Shown here one piece after another: positions 1 to 11,530 of a stretch of DNA of 64,000 nt; position 1 is the first letter of the stretch; the number at the start of each line of letters is the position of its first letter. The stretch is from Cucumis sativus (Eukaryota > Streptophyta > Magnoliopsida > Cucurbitales > Cucurbitaceae). Location of the stretch: positions 21,222,272 through 21,286,271 of the forward strand of contig NC_026659.2 of NCBI RefSeq assembly GCF_000004075.3. The letters run 5' to 3'. The position numbers and the translations under genes were made by a program. A model generated the notes under the pieces. The model saw only the letters and a program-made list of their open reading frames with translations. It was not told where the DNA came from and searched no databases.

Positions 1-900
1 AATTCTTACTAACTTCTGAGAAGTAACTTCCGAAATCTGCAGCGTATGGATACTAACACATTAGTATTCTTCAAAAAGATTCAATGTGCAAGATAGCAGA
101 CGACACGTCTGTCATAATAACCAATTAATCTGCAAGCGAAAACTAAAGAAATTAGCGATGCAGCACAGTTCCATCGCGAAAATATCATAAAACCAGCATC
201 CAAATCTTAAATCTTGCATGCCCATCCTAACATATTAGAAGCTCTCATGTTCAAACTTTAACCACAAAAGTTCAGACGATCCACGCGTCAAGATTGGATC
301 AGGGAAAACCTAAAACAATGAACCCTATATCACAGAGAACTTTCGGGCATAATGTTATTAAATCCAAGAGTAACCAAACACAATCTGGTATCCACGCAAA
401 AACTTGTCAATTCATCCCATAAAATGAACAAAGAAGACAAAAATGATGATAAAATTAAAAGGAAGAAAACAAAAGAAGCATAAACCCCCCATCTAGGCAA
501 ACATATTCCGCATATAACCAACCAAAATCACTTGATATGGAATCGGATTGAATTGGTAAAAGACATTCCAGTATTTGAACAACTGATCCGTAACCAACAA
601 CTGAAACTTGAATAAAACTTGGGTGTGCCTCGAAAGAAACATAGTGAGAGCTGATTGAAAGAAATTGGTAATCCTAAAGGCAGAGATGCGAAGAGTACCG
701 AAACGCAGATCTAATAGGTACTTTGTATTGGTGATGATAGTAGGAAGGGAATAATGAAAGCAGACCGAAATCGAGGATAGTTTGTAGATTGGAGGAATGG
801 GTAGGAAGAGGGAGATGGAAGCAGGGAATGAGATTACCTTCGGGAGATGGAGAATTTGCGTTGAAGATTAAACTCTGAGCTCCACGCAAACTTAGGGCTT
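1..900 (-). other. 5' end (UTR exon and first intron) of an RS/RG-like paralogue; coding part off the left edge
   Basis: This stretch aligns almost base for base with 33510-34390, the 5' region of the complete gene on the minus strand at 30163-33433. By that alignment a 5' UTR exon lies at about 838-895, ending in a GT donor at 837-836 (AAG|GTAATCT read on minus), and the rest is the long 5' UTR intron. The ATG and coding exons would lie to the left of position 1. It has only one copy of a 63-bp unit that is tandemly doubled in the 34 kb copy. Whether this paralogue is functional cannot be judged from here. Confidence 0.75.
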
Positions 901-1945
901 TCTTTAATTAATAATTGTAATAATGACTTTCGGAATCTCAAATCAAAGCATTCTCCTGACGTCCGAAAGTTCCGCGTAATTTGCCACTCTATGCTAAGAA
1001 TGATGGTTGGAACAGTGATAATAAACTAAAAAAGAAGAAGAAGAAGATTTTAGGTGTAATTGATTCTTAACATCTCATTTACTAACCATTTTATTTGTTG
1101 TAGTCTACTTTTCAATATCCAATTTTCACAGCCACAACCCCAAACCCAAACTACAATATTTGCAAATGTAGTGTTATTTAAAAACATTTTGGAAAAACAA
1201 TTTTATATGTATAAGTCGAGTTGAATACAATCCAAAGTTTAGTCGATTCAAAAATGTGGGTTTGGATTGCATTGTCAAGTTATTAAATTAAAATATAGGT
1301 TTTTTTGAAAAAATATTTCATCTCTCGCACCCATCTAAAATAAAATTTTGAAAAAAATGAACTTATAAAATTATGTGGTTTAAATAAACACCTAAAACCA
1401 ACTTTTAGAGAAAATAAATGTTTTGAGTTTAATGGTTAATCTCTCTCTCATTTGTATGAAACAATCCTATCAACACCTTCAACTATCCTCACCAACCAAC
1501 CAACCTTTGACAACTATCTCTGTCAATGTTAAGCCAACTTTCTTTCTTTTTTAGTCATTCCAAATCCATATGGTTGAGCTTATGAGTTTGGTTCATGGAT
1601 CAATCAGACTCACCCATAAACCCCACCAAACAACCCTATAAGTAGGAGTTATAGGGTTGGAATTTTTTTACTTTTTAAGGTCTAGATGATTCTCCCCTAA
1701 GCTAGAAGTTTCTTTAAAGATACGTTATTTCTTTCAAAACTCCAAACCACCATTTGAACACTAATGACCATTGCCGCCAATCTCTGATTATCATTTTACC
1801 CCGATCACCTCAAACCACCATCTCAATGATCGTTGTCGAACTTCTATCAAAATCTCCACAAACAAATTTTATATATATATACATATATAGTTTTATTACA
1901 AATCAAACAAAATTTTACCTAAGAACATTAAAAAAAAAATGCCAA

Positions 1946-2035
<90 letters not shown>

Positions 2036-3400
2036 TTATGTTTTTAGTTTTGACTTATTTTAATTACTTTTTTTGTTTTTTACAATTATTTTAGTATTTC
2101 AATTATATGAAATGTTTTATTTTGGGCATTTTAAACTATAGCAAAATAAATTAAAATATTTACAAATTATAGCAAAATTTTTGGATTCTGATAGTCAGCG
2201 ATGATGTTAGTCTCTCGTGCAACACCTTGTTTTTCTTCCTCTTTTTGCAAGATAAAAACAATAACACTTTAGCTCTTTTTTTTTTTTTAATATTCGTGCT
2301 TATTTAATGACTCAATCATTTATTTATACTATTATTTAATATGGATTAGTCATCCTCAAATTCGTGTCCAATTCTCAACTTTTACTTAAAACTTTACGCG
2401 TGTAAAATTATTATTTATCTTGGTCATGCTTAAATTTTTTAATCTTACACGTTGACTTTAATCACTAAACGTATCTTTTGAAGGTCTTAAAGCAATAACT
2501 CCTTTTGCAGACTATCCAACATTTTCTCGCGAAAACTCTTTTTCTTGTGAACGTTTAGACTTATAGGTCCTACCACAAATCTTTTTTTTCCCTCAAAACT
2601 TCATCGTGAACTAACTTCTTCATCGCAAAACTTATACTTAAATCATATAAAATTTTATCACTTAATCATTTTCGCGGATTGGCTCAAATGGCAACTTCTT
2701 GTCGAGAAGTCTTGTTTCAAAGCACCCCTCTTATCCAAAACGCAAATTTCAAAACACTTAGCTAGATTTTACTTCTTAAAAGTTGGTCTCACATTTCAAA
2801 ATTGCATACCAAATACAAATGATATGTTTTTTTTTTCAAACTTTTATTTAGTTGTTCCAAATAGTCCAATTGTTTCGTTTAGATTTGATTGTTTAAATTT
2901 TGGTAGCCAAATATAAACGATTTTTTTCATAGTTTGTTTGGTACGTTTTATATTTGAAAAACAGTTGTTTAGATTTGATCGATTTGATTTAAATTTGGCC
3001 ACCCAAATTTGAACGAAAGGATTTGACTACCCAAGTTATTTAAACAATCTAGTAAGAATATCAAATTTGAATGATAGTTGCGTGCTGGAAGCCAATTAAT
3101 CACAAGTTTTTTTGTATTTTTCATTGTGGGTGTGTGAATTTTTTTTTTCGTTTTTGAAATTGTTCTAATATTTTTATCTATTTTATTATACTTTTTTTAA
3201 AAAACCCTTATTTATAATCCATCCCTAAAATAGAATAAATTGGAAAAACTTACATTTTTTACAGTAAATATTTACAAAAAATGAAGTGTACTAAAATTTG
3301 TTTTTTTAACGGTTTTGTTCAATAGTTTTTCTTTTAATTTTTGAAAAAACCCCTGAACAAAACTTATATTATTTGGAATGGGGCGCAAAATTCCAAAGTA
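901..3400. other. intergenic, AT-rich, no gene seen
   Basis: Between the divergent 5' ends of the left-edge paralogue and TONNEAU1. It holds a long AT dinucleotide tract and AT-rich sequence of no recognised family. The open frame across 1754-2047 is mostly translated AT repeat and is not a gene. Confidence 0.6.
1951..2035. repeat. (AT)n microsatellite, about 85 bp
   Basis: Uninterrupted alternating AT from 1951, breaking into TATATTTATG after about 2030. Likely polymorphic in length. Confidence 0.95.
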
Positions 3401-3465
3401 AAACTACCTACCAAAGAGTAAAAAGAACTGTCAATTGACGAAAATGCCCCCTTTTGAAGTTATAA

Positions 3466-3587
3466 TTTGAAGTATTGAGCCTGAAGCCCACAGTTGAATG
3501 ACGAAAGAGGAACAGCTCAATTAGGTTCGAAGTATTGAGCCTGAGGCCCAGAAAAGCCCAAATTAGGAAAGTGGAACGGCCCAGGTT
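3466..3587 (+). promoter_or_regulatory. TONNEAU1 upstream region: 60-bp direct duplication with GGCCCA motifs
   Basis: The segment GAAGTATTGAGCCTGA occurs twice 60 bp apart (about 3468 and 3528) with partial similarity over the whole unit. The second unit and its flank contain several GGCCCA/AGCCCA cores on the plus strand. This core is the plant site II element, known from promoters of growth- and cell-cycle-linked genes bound by TCP factors. It lies 230-350 bp upstream of the TONNEAU1 ATG. The regulatory role is inferred from motif and position. Confidence 0.45.
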
Positions 3588-3817
3588 AAGCAAACTGCAG
3601 GCTTTAATGGAGCCCACACCCACAGCTCCGAAACAGTGACGATCACGATTTCAAGATTCATTCATTTCTTTCTTTTTACACGCTCTCCTTTTTTCTGTTT
3701 TGGCTTTGCTTTCATCTTCCCCCATTTCTTCTGCTCTTCTCCCCTATTTGATGCCCACATCTCCATAGTTGATGTTCTTACGCTCCTTCTCCTCCCAGGC
3801 CGAAGGATTGCACAAAC

Positions 3818-6800
3818 ATGGACGATTATACCAGAGAAATGATGGATTTGAAGACCCTTGTCACTCGCACTCTCGAGAAGAAAGGCGTCCTCGCTAAGAT
3901 CCGTGTAATTTATTTTTATTTTTTTATTTTTTTAAAATTTGAATTTCATGTTGTTTTTTCCTTCAAATTTTGTTTCTTATGCCTTTTACAGATCTCTCAT
4001 TCTCATTCTCTCTACTGTATTTCTTCGATTTTTTGGGGTTCTTGTGCTGCTGGTTGGTGACACTAAATGTGGTTGGTTAAAGCTAGGGTTTGGTTTCTAC
4101 TTTTAGATTTACAAGGACGTAGGATGGAGGACACTGAATCTTTGTCTATCTCTTATTATTATTATTATTTGAGTTTTAAGATATCGGTAATTAAAATACA
4201 CTTACTTGGAAACACTGAGTCATCCTCCCCTTGGATCTTGGTTTGGTTGAGAAGCATTTACTGCTTGTTTTGTATCTTCCATCGTCTTATTCTTAAGATA
4301 TCTTTGGCATCGATCTGATGTTAGGGGTCTTTAGTGTTTGATACTTTTGAAGGAATATTTGATAATGTTCACCCACCTCTAAATTTTGTGTTCTTTCTTC
4401 AATTCTCACTGACATTTCCTCCTCAATTGGCCTTTCCATAGGACATTGTTCTCCCCTTTCTTTTCTTATTTCTTGTTCGTTTGGTTATATACCAGGCTGA
4501 ACTTAGAGCTAGTGTATTCGAGGCAATTGAAGAAGAGGATCGTGTTATTGAGAAAGATGATGGATTGCCACCAGCATTACTTGGTAGTTGCAATGATCGA
4601 GCAAAGCAGCTTCATGCTTCACCATCAGGTTCGATAATAAATAATTTTCTTTCCTCTTGAATATTATCTATGAAAAGTACTTACTTGAAGTGCTTTCTGT
4701 TGCCTTGTAGACAGTTTAAGTTACAAAATTTAAGAAGTAAAATTTTTCTCTTAAGGCTGAACTAATTTAGTTTAGATTTTGTATGCACTTCTGTTCTATG
4801 TTTTAAAAAGCATCGAGCAACTAAAATCTCCTTTGTTAGGTTTTATTTTTCTCTTAAGTCTTTTCATAATTACTAATTAGGTCTCATTGTACTTGATTGG
4901 AGCCCCTTTCTTGAGTTGGGTCCTTCTTGGGGCTTGATCCTTTTTGGTTAGGTTACCATTGTACCATACCCCCTCCCCCAATGGAAGTTCGATTCCTTAT
5001 TATTATCATTATCATCATCTAAGTAGCATGGACACTTTAGTTTGGCTAGTGTGTCTGTTGGACACGTGTTGGAAACTTGGACACTCCAAGACTTATTGAA
5101 CACTTATCGGTCACCTAGGAAGCACATATACCAACACTGACACGACGACATGCCATTTTTCAAAAAAGTAAGACATGACACGTCAGGGACATTCCATTTT
5201 TAGTAAAAGAAATTAAATATATATCATGCTTACAAACATAGTACATAACACTAATTCCAATTAAAGACATCAAAAGAACAAGTTTAGAACCATAAAATAG
5301 AAAAAAGATGATGTTAACTCTTCTTGGACAAGTTCATGCGACCGAAAATTGGCGAGAGGGTTAGGGCGAAGAGCGTTGGTGGCCTGGTGGGGAGAATCGG
5401 AAAAGAGAAGGTGGAGTGTGTGAAGTTTTTCATTTAAAGAGAAAATTTTAAAGAACAAACCTAATAATTATTGCCATTGGGTCGGACTAATGGGCCATTT
5501 CTTGGCCGTGTTGGAGCCATGTCCGAAATTAAAAAAAAAAAAGGAAATCGACATGCCAGCTGGCATGTCGGAGATGTGTTAGGGCATGTCAGTGTGGGAA
5601 ACGTGTCCAACACTGATGCTTGGCCATCTAAGGAGTGTTAGTGCTTCTTAGTCAGTCACTTGTCCGGACAACAAATGTATTTAGATAGGCATAGAACACT
5701 TGTTGAGTAGACTAAAAAGACACATATATGACAATAATGATTAGTTTTGGGTGTGAAATACATAAACTAAGTTTCTTAAACATATAAATGCATCAACCCA
5801 TTTACTTTCGAATTTTCTTTTGGTATGAAAATGATATATATTTTTCAAAATGCATATTTTGATAAACATGTCCTTGTCGTGTTGTGTCCTAGACTTTTAA
5901 AAAATGACGAGTTGTCGAATCCGTGTCATGTCATATTCATGTCTCGTATTTGTATTTGTGTTTCTTAGATTATGCGCCAATTCAACTTAAGTAATATATA
6001 CATCCACATTTTGGTATTTTGATTTCAGGGAGGCTGCTTACTGCTCTAATATGTGAATATTTAGATTGGGCTCAGCTAAACCACACTCTGAAAGTTTATC
6101 TCCCGGAGTGCAATATGGTAATCAAGTACATTGTCCCTTTATGTGTACCAAGTCCTCCAACACCCCCAACCTTCTCATAAAAAAAGAGAGAGAAGATAGG
6201 ACCCAAAACCCCTTGTATATGTAGGGAGAGAGAGAATAAAAGGATATAAAAAGTTGTATGACCTGACGTCTAATGTCTTGTAATTTTGCAGCAAAAAGAT
6301 TCTTGGAAATCTGAATTGAAGGAATTTAGTAGTAAAAACGGATATGATCTTAACAGAAATGGAGATAGTGGACCGTTGCTCTTGGATGTTCTAGAGGGAT
6401 TCTTGAAGTTTGAGGTTGGTTGGATCTCATGATAGACTTCTGTTATGATTGATTTATGTTAAATTTGAATTGTTGATGGTACATGTTTACTTACTATTAT
6501 ATCAGCATTTATTGTTATTGTTAATTGTTATTATTTTAATTGTATAATAGGTATGTTGGCCTTTTTGTTTTAGGTTGCCTTAGTATCTATTTTTAGACTG
6601 CCATTTTACTTGTTTTCAGTTGACAGATGTGAGGTTGCAAGATCTCGATTTTCTTAAAAAATTAATTATTCTATTTGACAGAGTAACTTTTACTGTGATT
6701 TAGATGGTGTTGCACCTCTTAAACTGTGGACGTACTAATCTTACTGTCTGTTTTTGTTTTATGATGGTTTGTTATTGCCCTCATCAATATAGCCACTAGC

Positions 6801-9800
6801 TTTATTAATTTACGGGATTTCTTACAAAATACCACACTACTGTTCAGTGTTCTATGGCAAAAAGTGTTACGTGTATACAGTGTTTTAAAAAGCCCTCTTG
6901 GTGTGCCTAGGATCAAGGCACAGGTTTAGTGTCTTGCCTTGGAAAGGCGAGGCTCACAAAATAAGGCGCAGCACACACCTTTTGTGAAGCCCTGAGCCTT
7001 GGGGCTTTTTCATTACTTTTAAAAATCGTAATAATTAGGGGTTTTCCTTCCTTATCAACTAAAAGAATCAAGTTTTCTAAGCCTAAGTGCCAAATTTCTT
7101 GTGTTTAGAGTATTCTTCTCCATATTTCCACTCCAACTACCCTCTCTTTTAATGTAGTATTTTCATATGTAGTGCACCTCACAAAAAAAGGCCACGCCTT
7201 TTTATGCGACTTGTGCCTAGGCTTCAGAGGGCCATTGCGCCTTAGTGCGTCTTGGGCATTTGAAAACACTGCATGTCTGCTATCCCTTTCTACTGGGTAT
7301 CACAAGTCAATAAGGAGAGAACGAATTAATAAGTTAGACAAATTTTTATATCTTTATTCCTCTGGTATCTTAACCGTGACCTTCAAACTTCTATTAGTTT
7401 TTTATTTGTTTTTTTCTGGCAATTTCTTGATCTTTTTGTTCATTTCTAAAAAAATACAGAATTTATCTCAAGCAAGGGGTCCCGGAAGAAGAATAACCAC
7501 TTCAGAATCTGATTCAATGTCTAGTCACGATTCTCGAAACAGTAGGAGACCTTCGTCATCTGTTGCAGGGGGTTTACCTCCGCTAGGAAGGTAAACACAT
7601 GCCTGAATGTACCTTACCTACTTGTTGCTACTTTTCTTTTTGTTATCCCTAATTTTGTTGTATATTTATTTCAGGCCCAGTGCTGGTCCACAGGCATCTG
7701 GTAAGTCATGGCATGGATCTACTTCTTATATGCTTATCTACTTCCTCTTCTCTGTTCACGTGATGATTTAGGCTTTCAGATAGGAGGGTAGGGTCTTCGA
7801 TGTCTGGTTATCGAAAAGATGAATACAGTTGGAGATATGATGGCAATGAGCTTCCCGAAGATGTAATGAGAACCTCAGCTGCACTGGAAAATCTGCAACT
7901 GGATCGAAAAGCTAGAAACCTAACATCATCTTGGCGGTATGTTTTGATTTCGAAAAGTTGCCTTCTATTGTGCTTTCTCTTTCTGAAGAAAACTATGACT
8001 GTTTAATTGTTTGCATTTTTGTGCTTCTTTTCCTTTCTTCAAAAATATTTAAGATATCACTGCGTATTTGATTGAAACACAATGCACAACCCTGAATGGT
8101 AATTGAAGGATTTACAAGGAGTTTAGTACCAACTGTACACAAACCTAGGATTCGAGGGACTAAATTACAAATTTAACCAAAAAGAGACTTTTACCTAGAA
8201 GACCCAGGGAAATGCAAAAGAATAGCACATCAAAGTTTTCATCATATAAAATTAGTCTCTTTTGAAAACTCATTCAATTAGTTTTTCTAAGGTGAAATCG
8301 ACCACCGAGGTTTAGTTTAAAAATTAACTTCTCTAACCTATTGAGCCTTATTGGTACATCTTGGTGTAGATTATATCAAGATTCTTTAGTAAGCTTTTCT
8401 AGTATTATGCAATTGTTTCAATTTAAACAAATATTATACCAAAATCTTACTTAAATTTTAAATCTTTTAGATGACTTCATTTTTTCAACAATTGATTTCC
8501 AGAAAAAGAAAAACACAATCCTTAGCTCAGCTTGTTGATTACCATTCAGATTGTGAACTTGAAAACCCCCCTTATTTTTCTCTCTACAAAAAGTTCGACT
8601 AACAAAATCTCCCAGTTGATAAATATTTGGTAAAGATAACTGGATTTGATTTTTTTTTTTAATATTGTATTAGATTTGATTTACCAAGAAGTCCCTAAAC
8701 AATTGATACTATTGAAAGGAGAGACAAAGAGCACACACCAATTTACGTGGAAATCCGAGTACCGAGAGAAAAACTACGATTGTTTGTTGTTATTATTTTC
8801 TAATGAATAAAACAATAGGTTTCAAGGGAGAATAAATAGAGAATAAAAAAAGAAAAAGATTCAGTAAAAAAGTAAAACATTCCCATAATCTTTCCATAAT
8901 TATTCTAGGATTCTAACAAGGAAAATATCTAGAACAAAGGAAAGAATTCCAACAACAAAGGAAAGAATTCCAACGGATACCCTAAAAAAGGTTAATTTTT
9001 TAAAACTAAATCTCAATGGCCCGTCTGAAGCTAGAGTTCAAACCCGCACAATCTTTCATCTCTGTACTAAGAAGAAAACTGGATACACGAAAGAATAGAG
9101 AAGAAGTGGAGTTGGCCAGTTCTGTTATCATTGAACTGCGTCTAAGCCTAGCACCAAATAAAAAGAAGGTAAAGCAACCTAGGAGTTTTCTCCTTTGAGT
9201 ATTCTTATCAGAAGAAAGACACTAGTACCTTTGTTCCTCGGTCTTGACCAACACAAAAGGGAACAAAAGAAAATTAAATCACATCTCTAAACAAACAACT
9301 CAGATCTTCATTATAACCACCATGCATCTTTCCTTCAAAATTTTGTCCGTCTCAGTCCCATCTACCCTCCAGGGGTATTTGGAGCAAGGAATGGAGTTGT
9401 GACGTCAATGGGGGCCCATTGTAGAAGGAGTTACTCTAATGTTTTTTAGTCATAGGGCTTGAGAAGTCCTTAAACCAGACAAGGAGTCAAGTTCAACCCT
9501 CCAAGGAATGTTGTACTTGGACCAAACAAGTAGTGAAGCTTAACCCTTTGGTAGACGTTGAGGGCAAGGAGTGAAGTTGTTAGGTTTGTTAGGCTCATAG
9601 TGGAAGGAGTTAATACAACATAAAATTCACCTTTTTTTAGTCGTGAGCCCACAAATTCCTTTGGAGGAGTAAACAAGGAGTAGCGTTCCTCCCAACTATA
9701 ACTCCTTGGGCCAAACATTCCCTAATTTACTGTCTCGTTTTAAGTTATAATGCAGATAAACTTCAAATAACTTCTCTACCTTTTCTGTTTTATAATCAAA

Positions 9801-9874
9801 ATTATTGTGAACATGGTTGCAGACATGGGGGAGATGGTATGAATGAGGAGGATAGCAGAGGTGAACATATGTAA
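3818..9874 (+). CDS. TON1: TONNEAU1 (TON1) protein, FOP-related, 8 coding exons
   Basis: TON1 is a plant relative of human centrosomal FOP. It acts with TRM proteins and a PP2A complex (FASS/TON2) at the cell cortex to organise cortical microtubules and the preprophase band. Coding exons: 3818-3904, 4496-4628, 6029-6117, 6292-6414, 7460-7590, 7675-7700, 7780-7936, 9823-9874. All have GT-AG borders and matching phases, and together give 265 aa (Arabidopsis TON1a/b are about 260). The start MDDYTREMMDLK, the LisH-like segment LICEYLDWAQLNHTL and RNGDSGPLLLDVLEGFLKFE match the family closely. The middle is serine-rich and the end reads LENLQLDRKARNLTSSWR followed by a short acidic tail. Introns 2, 4 and 7 are long and hold repeat elements, but the coding sequence is intact. 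Confidence 0.96.
5019..5968. mobile_element. two nested inverted-repeat elements in TON1 intron 2
   Basis: Four related ends of the form CTAAG(A/T)AGCAC are present: left-type ends at 5019 and 5115, right-type (reverse complement) ends at 5651 and 5968. The arm 5141-5228 matches the reverse complement of about 5838-5925 closely (shared core ATATATATCAT). The arm 5019-5080 matches the reverse complement of about 5590-5651 (shared core GTTGGACACGT). This suggests one non-autonomous element inserted next to or within a second copy. No coding sequence is evident. Clear target duplications were not found, so superfamily is not assigned. Confidence 0.6.
6878..7271. mobile_element. non-autonomous hAT element (MITE) in TON1 intron 4
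   Basis: Left end CAGTGTTTTAAAAAGCCC (6878-6895) pairs with the right end, whose reverse complement is CAGTGTTTTCAAATGCCC (7254-7271). The 8 bp flanks, CGTGTATA and CATGTCTG, agree at 5 of 8 positions, fitting an aged 8-bp hAT target duplication. Both subterminal regions are rich in GCCTAGG/GGCGC motifs. The same left end and a similar right subterminal region bound the transposase-bearing hAT relic at 21067-24105, so that family is the likely source. It carries no gene. Confidence 0.75.
9371..9723. mobile_element. MITE-like inverted-repeat element in TON1 intron 7
   Basis: The left end AGGGGTATTTGGAGCAAGGA and the reverse complement of the right end, AGGGAATGTTTGGCCCAAGG, are clearly related over about 35 bp, with further internal inverted similarity (CAAGGAGT...AACTCC). 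The GGG...TTTGG end resembles Tourist/PIF-Harbinger MITEs, but I saw no TAA/TTA target duplication, so the superfamily is only suggested. Confidence 0.5.
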
Positions 9875-11530
9875 CCATTGAAATCGTGTATTGTATTTCT
9901 TAACCCATCCACAATGATCAAAGCGAGGGCAGTAGCGTTGATGTTGAATATTATGTAATTTGTTTGTGTTTGAGCCTTTTTTTTTTCCTCTGTTACTATC
10001 GACCTCTTCTTAATTCTTCTTACAAACTCTAAATTCCTGCTCTGTAGTTTTCAATGTATTTGAGTGAAAAAGAGAATGAAAAAGGAGCCATTAGTTGATG
10101 TTCTTCGCAAGATCATACAAGTAGTGTTTGTACTCTACTCCATATCTTACATGGCATTGTCTCCTTATTGATGATCACTTTAAAGTTTCAATCAATAGCT
10201 AGCAATTAACATTTCATTTGATAGTTTAATTGTTCTTTATGATCTTTTTTCTTTTGAAATTTTGTTCACTGTAAATGTATACATCGAAGTTGTTGAATGA
10301 TGTGAACAATGCATCTTGGCATGTGAAGTTGGTCGGGAACTGATTGAAAATCGGCTATTTACCCGTCTGTTTTGATCTTCGTGAGTAATTTAGTCGAGAA
10401 AGTCTCGAACTTATATTGAGGGGTTATTGGTATGTAAATTTTTTAATCTCACAACAGTTGAATAATTTGTCTCTTATATAGAAGAAGCAAAAGTTCAATT
10501 TAATTGCCCTTTCTATTGTTTCTTTTTTCCTTCTTTTTTTGTGTGGTTTTTTACTTTAAACTTGAAATTGTTTGTTCTCATGGAAATGGAAATTAAGCCC
10601 ACCCGTGAATAAAAGTTTTCTAGAATGAGATAGAACATAGTTAAAGATGCTCTTTACTTAACAAAGATGTGATATTGATACCTGAAGAAAGTTAGGTTTG
10701 AAAGTGATTTTTGCATAGCCAACGATTGTCTTAAAGCATGTTTGGAAGTGTTTTGGGTATAGCCAATGACATTCTTTGTTATAAAAATCACCTTCCTTTC
10801 AAATATTGATGCTTGACAGATAGTTGAAATTAATTTTAGAAAAAATCTTTTCAATAGGTAGTTGAGATGTGATTCTTGTTAGAACATTGAAATCACCCAA
10901 AAGAGTTGCCCTCAATTTATTCCTTTGTTGATGCCGAACCTGCCCTTGTCTTTAATAATAATACTTTTTGTCCTTTTTAATTAACTACTCAAATAGATTA
11001 CTTTTGAAATCAAACATAAATCTTTTTCAATTGAAAATCACTTTTTTTAATAGCTTAAAACCAAACATCAATATACTTGTATGAAAATAAATCACTTCCA
11101 AAATGTAATTGTAATTGTGGATGCTGCTATGACTTTCTTCCCCAATTTGATTGTTTGTCAGTGATTAGTGGGGCAGTAATCTTTTTTCTATTAACATTTG
11201 AAGGGTAAGGGTTCTTATCTTATCTTACATACCAAATATAAATTTAGTTATAATTACAGACAGGAATCTTCCCCATGATTCTCTAATCTATATATTTTCA
11301 TCACTAACTCCTTTCTTCTGGTAACAAACACACATAAGAGTGCCATCTTAAAGCTCTACACTTCATCATGTCACCAAGACAAAGCGACAAAGGAAAATGG
11401 TGGAGAAGATTCAAATCAGAAAGGTGCCAGAAAAAATAAATTGGAAAAAGATCAAGAGGCAAATCACCTTAAAAAATATGACTATGAACAGTGAGATCAT
11501 CTAATGATTATAAGCCTGATTCTCTTGGTA
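9875..11530. other. intergenic between convergent genes
   Basis: The 3' UTR of TON1 continues from 9875, and the 3' end of the minus-strand coiled-coil gene lies near 11530. Between them is AT-rich sequence with a short internally repetitive patch around 10660-10860 (recurring GTGATTTTTGCATAGCCAA-like phrases). No gene was recognised. Confidence 0.5.

Noticed and set aside
1754-2047. 97-aa open frame on plus
   Set aside because: Most of it is translated AT dinucleotide repeat (alternating Tyr-Ile).
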